This document shows positions 1 through 5,620 of a stretch of 9,517 nucleotides of DNA, piece after piece. Below the pieces are notes generated by a model. That model was not told the DNA's origin and made no database searches. It saw nothing but the letters and a program-made list of their open reading frames with translations. Origin of the DNA: Chloroflexota bacterium (GTDB lineage Bacteria > Chloroflexota > Dehalococcoidia > Lucifugimonadales > Australimonadaceae); assembly GCA_026713505.1 (NCBI GenBank), contig JAPOOH010000101.1:1-9517 (forward strand), given 5' to 3'. Both the position numbers and the translations under genes were made by a program. How positions within the stretch are numbered: the first letter of the stretch is position 1; every line of letters begins with the position of its first letter.

Positions 1-1
1 G

Positions 2-784
2 CCGGGGCTGGACGTGCGCCGGACGCTTCGGCATAACGCCCGATACGGCGGCGAGCTCGTGCGGCTGGAGACGCGGCGCCGCAAGCAGAAGCCGCGCAGG
101 CTGGTGGTTGTCTGCGACGTGAGCGGCTCCATGGAGCGGTACACCCGGATGCTGCTGCACTTCATCCACAGCCTCTACGCGGGGCTGGACAACCGTATCG
201 AGGCGTTCCTGTTCGCCACGCGGCTCACCCGCATCACGAAGCACCTGGGGCAGCGCGACATCGACCGCGCCGTATCGGAGGTAGCGAAGGCCGTGCCGGA
301 CTGGTCCGGCGGCACGCGCATAGGCGACGTGCTCAAGGAGTTCAACTTCCGCTGGGCGCGGCGAACGCTCGGCTGGGGCTCCATCGTCCTCATCGTGTCT
401 GACGGCTGGGACCGCGGCGAGCCGGAGCTGCTCGGGCAGGAGATGGCGCGGCTCCAGCGGAGCTGTAGCCGGCTCATCTGGCTGAACCCGCTTGCGGGCA
501 ACGAGGACTACGAGCCGCTGACGGTGGGGATGCAGGCCGCCGCGCCGTACATCGACGACCTGCTGCCGGTGAACAACCTCGCCGCCCTGTTCGATCTTGC
601 CGAGCACCTGAACAACCTCTCGCAGAGCCGTCCGGTGCGTCATCAGCACACGTCGCGCCCTGTCGAGGAGGAAGCGCCGGTCACCGCGTCGGCAGCGCCG
701 CAGCAGCGCTCGTGGCACGCAAGCGCGAACCCCACGTTCCGCCATCCCATGTGGGGTCGCGGGGAGCCGCGGAACGGGGGGTGA
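2..784 (+). CDS. CoxE-like VWA-domain protein, C-terminal part (5' end outside window)
   Basis: The reading frame is open from base 2 and runs to a TGA at 782-784, leaving 260 visible residues. The true start lies left of the window; the GTG at 14 is internal because the preceding codons (PGLD) fit the family. The metal-ion-dependent adhesion site of a von Willebrand A domain is clear: DVSGS at 116-130, a GGTRIG segment about 65 residues later, and VSDGWD further on. The segment just before it (LDVRRTLRHNARYGG) is typical of CoxE-like proteins (COG3552), which usually have 380-400 residues. CoxE works with a MoxR/CoxD-type AAA+ ATPase in maturing the active site of molybdenum CO dehydrogenase-type enzymes; the partner would be expected upstream. 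The last 45 residues or so are a low-complexity Pro/Arg/Gln-rich tail without domain features. The CoxE-like family is clear; an actual role in CO oxidation is inference, since such proteins also serve other molybdenum hydroxylases. Confidence 0.85.
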   Translation, partial: PGLDVRRTLRHNARYGGELVRLETRRRKQKPRRLVVVCDVSGSMERYTRMLLHFIHSLYAGLDNRIEAFLFATRLTRITKHLGQRDIDRAVSEVAKAVPDWSGGTRIGDVLKEFNFRWARRTLGWGSIVLIVSDGWDRGEPELLGQEMARLQRSCSRLIWLNPLAGNEDYEPLTVGMQAAAPYIDDLLPVNNLAALFDLAEHLNNLSQSRPVRHQHTSRPVEEEAPVTASAAPQQRSWHASANPTFRHPMWGRGEPRNGG

Positions 785-789
785 ATCGC

Positions 790-1887
790 TCACGCCGAGG
801 GATAGAACCCCTTCTCGTACCAAGGGGTGAGGTCGCTGCCGAACCACTCTGTGGGGATCTCTTGGCCGACGCCGGCCTCAACCGCTTTGCGGTAGATGAG
901 CGCGCCCGCCGCCGCCATCTGAATCCCCATACCGGTGCTGTTCTTGTAGTAGACGATGTCGCCGGGCTGCGCCTCGAGTGTGGTCGTGCCGGCAACCACT
1001 TCGCCCAGCGTGCAGATCCTGTCCCACGAGACCAGCCCCTGCTCGATGGGGTCGAGCAGTTCGATCTGGTTGTTCGAATGCACGCTGTCGCGGTCGTTGA
1101 TGCAGATGAATGCGCTGCGGGCGAACGTCGTGTCGTCCACCTCAGACTTCTTGAAGTTGGCGTCGCTGTTCTGCAACGAGATCACGAACTGCCCCGGCTC
1201 CAGCCACTCGCCGTCGAAGACCGGCTTGCCGCTCACGTAGCCCGCGTTGGTCGCGCAGCACACGATCTCCGTGCCCTCCATCGCCTCGCGAGGGTTGTCG
1301 ACGGGCGTGACCTCGATCTCCAGCTGCTGCGACATCTCGCTGGCGAACTCCTCGCGGTGCTCCTTCGTGGGGCTGTACACCTTCACGCTACGAACCGGAC
1401 GCACCTGCACGAGCGCCTCCAGGTCCGTTCGCGCCAGCTTGCCGCTGCCGAACATGCCGACCGTCTGCGCGTTCGGCGGCGCGAGGTATTTCGCCGCGAC
1501 ACCCGATGTCGCGCCGACACGTATCCCGGAGAGGTAGAACTCGTGGATGAATGCGAGCGGCTGCCCCGTCTGCATGTCGATCAGGACGATGAAGCCCCAG
1601 TTGCGGTTGTCGAACTTGGGCGAGCGCCCTCCCTGAGCGTTCGGCCTCGTGCTGCGCGCGCTGCCGCCTATGCGTATCGCGGCGGTGTCGTACGACGGCG
1701 TCGTGCCGATGTGGATGGTGGAGCCGTACACCTTGCCGGCATCGGTCGTGGGACTGATGTAGCGGATGCGGGGGATGTTCACGGCCCCGCTGAGGGCGTG
1801 GTCGCGGTAGGCCGTCTCCATCGCCTCGAGGCAGTCGGCCATCGGGTGTACCCGTGCGACGTCTTCGTCGCTCAACACCAGCGTCAT
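790..1887 (-). CDS. Ornithine cyclodeaminase/mu-crystallin family NAD(P)-binding protein
   Basis: This 365-residue protein has the ornithine cyclodeaminase/mu-crystallin fold (COG2423). An N-terminal substrate/dimer half is followed by IRVGATSGVAAKYLA (residues 122-136) and the Rossmann glycine motif GMFGSGKLA (144-152). The C-terminal helix KNSTGMGIQMAAAGALIYRK is also typical. I chose the ATG at 1887 because AGAGGAGG lies five bases upstream; an in-frame TTG at 1923 would overlap the vapC stop and lacks that signal. Family members deaminate ornithine to proline or reduce cyclic or N-alkyl imines, using NAD(P)H. The residue aligned by eye with the catalytic Lys of true ornithine cyclodeaminase appears to be Arg72 (AIRIGG), and there is extra sequence at about residues 76-97, so a different substrate is likely. 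It sits 28 bases downstream of vapC on the same strand and ends 5 bases from the oppositely oriented CoxE-like gene. The family call is firm; the substrate is unknown. Confidence 0.88.
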   Translation of the reverse strand: MTLVLSDEDVARVHPMADCLEAMETAYRDHALSGAVNIPRIRYISPTTDAGKVYGSTIHIGTTPSYDTAAIRIGGSARSTRPNAQGGRSPKFDNRNWGFIVLIDMQTGQPLAFIHEFYLSGIRVGATSGVAAKYLAPPNAQTVGMFGSGKLARTDLEALVQVRPVRSVKVYSPTKEHREEFASEMSQQLEIEVTPVDNPREAMEGTEIVCCATNAGYVSGKPVFDGEWLEPGQFVISLQNSDANFKKSEVDDTTFARSAFICINDRDSVHSNNQIELLDPIEQGLVSWDRICTLGEVVAGTTTLEAQPGDIVYYKNSTGMGIQMAAAGALIYRKAVEAGVGQEIPTEWFGSDLTPWYEKGFYPSA

Positions 1888-1915
1888 GCTTTCCTCCTCT
1901 TGTGGTCCTGCTTGC

Positions 1916-2320
1916 TCATCCAAACTGACTCATGCCTATGGCATGAGCGGCGTCGGCGAGCCTCTGGTCGAAGGTCTTGATCTCCCGCACTCCGCGCCGC
2001 CTGCAGCTGGCCAAGTGGCACAGGTCTCTCGCCGCGAGGAAGGGTCGCTGGGCGTACAACTGCCGAGCCAACGCAATATCCGCTTCCTCCAAGGGCCACA
2101 CGTCGACGCCTGCTCCCTCAATCAACGCCATCGCCGCATCCAAGGTCTGAGACCTGCGCACGGGCAGGTAGGCGTGAAGGAGTTCCTGTAATACCTCAGC
2201 TGAGGTGTACAGGGCAGTATTGCTCTGGTTGCACTCCTGGAAGAACCCTCGCGCCTGCTCTTTCAGCGGATGTGGGCTCCCAACGGCATACATGAAAACG
2301 TTTGTATCAACGAAGATCAC
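1916..2320 (-). CDS. vapC: VapC-type PIN-domain toxin ribonuclease
   Basis: A 134-residue PIN-domain protein. The hallmark acidic residues are in place: Asp5 in IFVDTN, Glu46 in VLQELLHA (Glu42 nearby), Asp99 in ARDLCHLA and Asp118 in KTFDQRL. These bind the Mg2+/Mn2+ ions used to cleave RNA, often tRNA or rRNA, in VapC toxins. The start is the GTG at 2320, supported by GGAGG nine bases upstream and by the canonical PIN start (VIFVDTN). Extending to an ATG at 2377 would add 19 residues running through the antitoxin gene. The GTG overlaps the antitoxin stop (GTGA, 2317-2320), the usual translational coupling of these modules. Length matches the family (125-145 residues). The RNA target cannot be told from sequence. 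The stop is 28 bases before the OCD-family start, so readthrough transcription is possible. Confidence 0.88.
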   Translation of the reverse strand: MIFVDTNVFMYAVGSPHPLKEQARGFFQECNQSNTALYTSAEVLQELLHAYLPVRRSQTLDAAMALIEGAGVDVWPLEEADIALARQLYAQRPFLAARDLCHLASCRRRGVREIKTFDQRLADAAHAIGMSQFG

Positions 2321-2586
2321 GAATCCGCCCCTCCGGCGGAGCGTGACCTGCCGATTATTTCGAGGTGCTCGCTCCACTCAGGCTCAGTCTCAGGACCATC
2401 CAGCGCATCACACCAGCGGAAGAACTCCTCCAACTCATCAGGAGAGGAGAACTGTCGCCGCTGCTCTTCAACCCGCGCCTGAGCAGCGGCCCGCAGCCAC
2501 GCGCTGAAAGTCATGCCCTCCCGCTTTGCCTGGCGGACAAACCGCTCCCTGTCCTGGTCAGGGATGATGAGCTGCACTCTCGCCAT
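2317..2586 (-). CDS. Ribbon-helix-helix-like antitoxin of the VapBC module
   Basis: An 89-residue protein directly upstream of, and overlapping by 4 bases, the PIN toxin gene. Its N-terminus has the form of a ribbon-helix-helix DNA-binding unit: a short strand (VQLIIP, residues 4-9), a first helix rich in Arg/Lys (about 10-24), then TFSAWLRAAAQARV (about 26-39). The C-terminal half is acidic and contains Trp residues, as expected for a segment that wraps around the toxin. Family knowledge predicts that it neutralises the toxin and, with it, represses its own promoter; a palindrome over the -10 box at 2616-2634 fits this. The Shine-Dalgarno is weak (GAGAGAG about 13 bases upstream of the ATG). 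The exact antitoxin family is uncertain, so I give no symbol. Confidence 0.82.
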   Translation of the reverse strand: MARVQLIIPDQDRERFVRQAKREGMTFSAWLRAAAQARVEEQRRQFSSPDELEEFFRWCDALDGPETEPEWSEHLEIIGRSRSAGGADS

Positions 2587-2615
2587 GGGCAGTTTCGCTC
2601 TCTCTTCACAGAAAA

Positions 2616-2634
2616 TGTGTATTAAGGATACACA
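2616..2634. promoter_or_regulatory. Palindromic operator of the toxin-antitoxin genes
   Basis: A perfect inverted repeat with 7-base arms, TGTGTAT and ATACACA, separated by TAAGG. It lies 30 bases upstream of the antitoxin ATG and covers the -10 box on the minus strand. A palindrome in this place is the expected binding site of a dimeric RHH antitoxin for autoregulation. The repeat is seen directly; the role is inferred. Confidence 0.7.
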
Positions 2635-2653
2635 CCTTTAGTGGCACAGTCAA
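2625..2653 (-). promoter_or_regulatory. Sigma70-type promoter of the vapBC-like operon
   Basis: On the minus strand, TTGACT (2653-2648, 5 of 6 consensus) and TATCCT (2630-2625, 4 of 6) are separated by exactly 17 bases. Transcription would start near 2618, giving a leader of about 30 bases before the antitoxin ATG at 2586. The operator palindrome overlaps the -10 box. Confidence 0.65.
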
Positions 2654-2690
2654 TCACGCTCCGCCCCGGCGAACGTGTGCCATGCCCCTT

Positions 2691-2707
2691 CGCGAGCGAT
2701 ACTCGCG
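2691..2707. terminator. Hairpin after the VOC gene, possible transcription end without U-tract
   Basis: A perfect stem of CGCGAG and CTCGCG around a 5-base loop starts 10 bases beyond the VOC stop codon. There is no T-run on either strand, so it is not a classical intrinsic terminator. It could be a U-less terminator or an mRNA-end-stabilising stem between the VOC gene and the toxin-antitoxin promoter. Confidence 0.4.
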
Positions 2708-2717
2708 CCTCCTCTGA

Positions 2718-3089
2718 TCAGACGTGCTGGTCCACAAGGACGGGGTTGCCGTCCGGGTCGATCGCCACGAAACTGGCCGGCCCTGTGCCGTCCTCGTCCG
2801 CTTCGCTCACCAGCTGCACGCCTCTTGCCTTCAGTTGTCGCTGCAGCTCACGCACGTCCGTAAAGGCGCCCAGCGGCCGAGCCTGGCTGTCCCAGCCGGG
2901 ATTGAACGTGAGGATGTTCGTCTCGAACATCCCCTGGAAGAGACCGATGGTATGGTCGCCGTTCCTGAGTATCTGCCAGCCCTCGGAAGGGTCGCCCCCG
3001 ACGACCTCGAACCCGAACTGCTCGTAGAAGTCCCTGGAAGCGGCGATATCCGCCACGGCCAGGCTGATAGAGAATGCGCCGAGTTCCAT
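2718..3089 (-). CDS. VOC-superfamily (glyoxalase/bleomycin-resistance fold) protein
   Basis: A 123-residue single-module VOC protein. The N-terminal strand and helix (FSISLAVADIAASRDFYEQFGF, about 5-26) and the closing strand DPDGNPVLVDQHV are typical of the glyoxalase/bleomycin-resistance/dioxygenase superfamily; the length suits one module that dimerises. The usual metal-binding His at the start of the first strand appears to be Ser or Ile here, and the last-strand Glu is replaced by Asp or Gln, so a classical glyoxalase I reaction is doubtful. The ATG at 3089 is preceded by an AGAGGAGAGAAGAG purine stretch. It is the last gene of the probable fdh-adh-VOC unit, starting 42 bases after the dehydrogenase stop. 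The superfamily is clear; the function is unknown. Confidence 0.85.
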   Translation of the reverse strand: MELGAFSISLAVADIAASRDFYEQFGFEVVGGDPSEGWQILRNGDHTIGLFQGMFETNILTFNPGWDSQARPLGAFTDVRELQRQLKARGVQLVSEADEDGTGPASFVAIDPDGNPVLVDQHV

Positions 3090-3131
3090 CTATCTCTTCT
3101 CTCCTCTTGTCAGCGACCCGTTAGGCACACC

Positions 3132-4217
3132 CTAGTTGCGGTGCGGCAGGATGACGGTCTTCACCTCGCGAAAGTCGGCCATGGCGTGCAGGGCGTCGGA
3201 CGTCTCTTCGAGTGAGTACGGGCGCGATAGCATACGCGCGAACGGCACCGACGCGCTCCGCGTCCGCAGGAACTCGAGCGCCTGGTTGTAATGCCGGCCC
3301 TCGCCGGAGCGAACGCCCACGATCGTCACCTGCTGCCCGAAGCCGTTGAGGGAGATCGGCCCGCCTCCACCTCCGATGGAGAGGTAGCGCCCTCCCGGTC
3401 GCAGGAAGCCCAGCCCCTCAGGAATGACCACGTACGACACGCACTGGATGGCCACGTCCGCGCCGCGTCCGCCGGTGCGCTCCAAAACCCACTCATGCCG
3501 GTCCTTCGCGTCGGGCATCTCGCCGATGTCCAACGTTTCGTCTGCGCCCCACGCCTTGGCGACCTCCAGCCTCACGGGGGGCGCGCCGATCACGAGCACG
3601 CGGCCGGCGCCGCGGTCGCGCGCGACTGCGGAAGCGTACAGCCCGACGGGCCCCGACCCCTGCACGACGACGGTGTCGTGGGGGTAGATCGGACCGAGTC
3701 GCTCGAAGCAGTGCATCACCGTGCGGAGCGCGCAGGCGGAGGAGGCCGCCTGCGGTGACGTCACCTCATCCGGAATAGGGATGATGGCCGTTCCCGGCGG
3801 GATGTAGTGGTACTCCGCGCAGCCTCCCAGCAGGTACGGCGGCCGGTCGGCGCGCCCGCGCCCGAACCGGATGCTGTCGTCGCAGAGCGAGGGCTGGTTC
3901 GCGACTGAGCAGTAGAAGCAGTGCCCGCAGAAACGGTACGCGGAGACGATGCGGTCGCCCTCCTTGAGCTGCCTGCCGTGCACGTTGTAACGCTCGCCGT
4001 TGATCGCCACTATGCGTCCCGCGGTCTCGTGTCCGGGGATGTAGGGCAGCATGCCCGGGTTTGCGGCGTCGTGCCAGATGTGCACGTCCGTCCCGCAGAG
4101 CGTCGCGGCCTCGACCTCCACCAGCATGCCTGTCGGCTCCAGATCGGGCATCTGGACGTCGCGCATCTCGGTCGGCTCGTTGAATCCCGTGATCACTGCA
4201 GCCTTGCACGTCTCCAT
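3132..4217 (-). CDS. Zinc-dependent medium-chain alcohol dehydrogenase
   Basis: A 361-residue medium-chain dehydrogenase/reductase. The catalytic zinc ligands are recognisable: Cys41 (LCGTD), His63-Glu64 (PGHETAGR) and probably Cys162. The structural zinc lobe has Cys97, Cys100, Cys103 and Cys112, with eight rather than the usual seven residues before the last Cys. The nucleotide-binding motif is GSGPVG (187-192), followed by a Rossmann fold (VLVIGAPPVRLEVAKAWGAD). It would oxidise an alcohol or hydrated aldehyde with NAD(P)+ in the cytosol. The ATG at 4217 has GGAGGTG about six bases upstream. It lies 80 bases downstream of formate dehydrogenase with no terminator visible, so co-transcription is likely. 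Formaldehyde, threonine-like alcohols or polyols are all possible substrates; the sequence alone does not decide. Confidence 0.9.
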   Translation of the reverse strand: METCKAAVITGFNEPTEMRDVQMPDLEPTGMLVEVEAATLCGTDVHIWHDAANPGMLPYIPGHETAGRIVAINGERYNVHGRQLKEGDRIVSAYRFCGHCFYCSVANQPSLCDDSIRFGRGRADRPPYLLGGCAEYHYIPPGTAIIPIPDEVTSPQAASSACALRTVMHCFERLGPIYPHDTVVVQGSGPVGLYASAVARDRGAGRVLVIGAPPVRLEVAKAWGADETLDIGEMPDAKDRHEWVLERTGGRGADVAIQCVSYVVIPEGLGFLRPGGRYLSIGGGGGPISLNGFGQQVTIVGVRSGEGRHYNQALEFLRTRSASVPFARMLSRPYSLEETSDALHAMADFREVKTVILPHRN

Positions 4218-4297
4218 GGCGTCACCTCCGCTTTCTGTTGCTGTTCAAGTCCTCCGCCGGTACTTTATCCCACCGAATCCCTTCTCGTGCGAGCTGC

Positions 4298-5515
4298 CTA
4301 CCCGGTTGTGAACCGCGCCGCCTCCTCGGAGCCGCCCGTTGCGTCCCCTTCGCTGTACGAGTGCGCTCCCGTCCCGGCGAGCGCGCCGCCCTGCACGATG
4401 AGGTACTCCTCCCTGATCGCTCGTCCGTCGAACCAGCACTCCAGTATCTCGCGGACCCCCGCGGCGTAGCGGGCCTGAGCCGAAAGCGACGTGCCCGACG
4501 TGTGCGGCGTCATCGCGTGGTTGGGCATGGTCCGCCACGGATGGTCGTTCGGGGGCGGCTGAGGGAACCAGACGTCACCCGCGTAGCCGGCCAGTTGACC
4601 GCTCTCCAGCGCCCTGACGATGGCGTCCCGGTCGCAGATCTTCCCGCGGGCGGTATTCACGATGTACGACCCGCGCTTCATCCTGCCGATCAGCTCGTCA
4701 TTGAAGATGTGCTCGGTCTCCGCGTGCAGGGGGCAGTGGATGCTGACCACGTCGCAGACGCTCACCAGCGACTCAACGGACTCGTGGAAGGTCAGCCCGA
4801 GCTCCTGCTCAACATCGGCGGAGAGCCGGTGCCTGTCCGTGTAGTGAAGGTTCACGTCGAAGGGTTTCATCCTCCTCAGCACGCCGAGTCCGATCCTGCC
4901 GGCTGCGACCACGCCCACGTCCATCCCCTCGATGTCGTACGAGCGGGAGACCGCATCGGCGATTTTCCAGCCGCCTCTCACGACCCAGCCATACTGGGGG
5001 ATGTAGTCCCTGACGAGGGCCAGCATCTGCATCACCGCGTGCTCCGCGACGCTCACGCTGTTGCACCACGTCACCTCGCACACGGTGATGCCCCTGTCGA
5101 TGGCGGACCTGAGGTCGACGTGGTCGGAACCGATGCCGGCGGTGATGGCCAGCTTGAGCCGCGGCGCCTTCTCGATGCGCTCGGCGGTCAGGTATCCGGG
5201 CCAGAACGGCTGGGAGATGACGATGTCCGCGTCGGGTAGCTCCCGCTCGAAGACCGAATCGGGGCCGTCCTTGTCCGAGGTCACCACGAATCGGCACCCC
5301 CGCTCGGTGAGGAACCGCTCCAGCCCAAGTCCCCCCGAAACAGAGCCCAGGAGATGTCCCGGCGTGAAATCCCTGGCGGCAGGCGAAGGCAGCGTCTGGC
5401 CGTCCGGATAGTGCGTGAGCGTGGGAATCTCTTCGCGCGCGTAGACGGGTGGGAACCCGGCCACCGGATCGTCGTACAGCACGCAAAGCACTTTCCGGAA
5501 AGAAGCGGTGACCAT
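4298..5515 (-). CDS. fdh: NAD-dependent formate dehydrogenase (D-2-hydroxyacid dehydrogenase fold)
   Basis: A 405-residue protein matching the metal-free formate dehydrogenase (EC 1.17.1.9) along its whole length; the Pseudomonas sp. 101 enzyme has about 400 residues. It oxidises formate to CO2 with reduction of NAD+ in the cytosol. Every key residue I recall of the Pseudomonas enzyme is found at a constant offset of +6: Asn152 (substrate), Asp227 in YTDRHR (NAD over NADP preference), Arg290 in NTARGK, Gln319 in DVWFPQP and His338 in TPHTSGTS, plus Cys151 and Cys261. The NAD loop is AAGRIG (204-209). The long N-terminus (DDPVAG, HYPDGQT, GSVSG) separates it from phosphoglycerate dehydrogenases. 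The ATG at 5515 has GGAGGTG about five bases upstream. It is probably the first gene of the unit with the zinc dehydrogenase and VOC protein. I saw no convincing promoter in the 105 bases upstream, only a weak TACACT at 5549-5544. Confidence 0.96.
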   Translation of the reverse strand: MVTASFRKVLCVLYDDPVAGFPPVYAREEIPTLTHYPDGQTLPSPAARDFTPGHLLGSVSGGLGLERFLTERGCRFVVTSDKDGPDSVFERELPDADIVISQPFWPGYLTAERIEKAPRLKLAITAGIGSDHVDLRSAIDRGITVCEVTWCNSVSVAEHAVMQMLALVRDYIPQYGWVVRGGWKIADAVSRSYDIEGMDVGVVAAGRIGLGVLRRMKPFDVNLHYTDRHRLSADVEQELGLTFHESVESLVSVCDVVSIHCPLHAETEHIFNDELIGRMKRGSYIVNTARGKICDRDAIVRALESGQLAGYAGDVWFPQPPPNDHPWRTMPNHAMTPHTSGTSLSAQARYAAGVREILECWFDGRAIREEYLIVQGGALAGTGAHSYSEGDATGGSEEAARFTTG

Positions 5516-5620
5516 GCCACACCTCCGAGGTCTGATCGAGCACAGTGTATGCGGGGGTTGCGTGCAGCGATACTGACCGGACGTGAGGCGCCCTGAGGCT
5601 CGACGGGGCCGCGTTCCCTT

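Noticed and set aside
1888..1923. Upstream TTG start for the OCD-family protein
   Set aside because: It would overlap the vapC stop and lacks a ribosome site, while the ATG at 1887 has a strong one.
712..1980. Long plus-strand open frame (422 codons) opposite the OCD-family gene
   Set aside because: It mirrors the codon structure of a well-recognised gene on the other strand, is rich in Arg/Val/Leu/His without any domain, and begins inside the CoxE-like gene.
4238..5239. Plus-strand open frame (333 codons) opposite formate dehydrogenase
   Set aside because: The minus strand encodes a full formate dehydrogenase; the opposite frame has shadow composition and no recognisable domain.
5581..5620. 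GC-rich segment with GAGGCGCC and CTGAGGC, possible terminator between the permease and fdh
   Set aside because: The matching parts are mainly direct repeats (GCCTCA), with no stable stem and no T-run.
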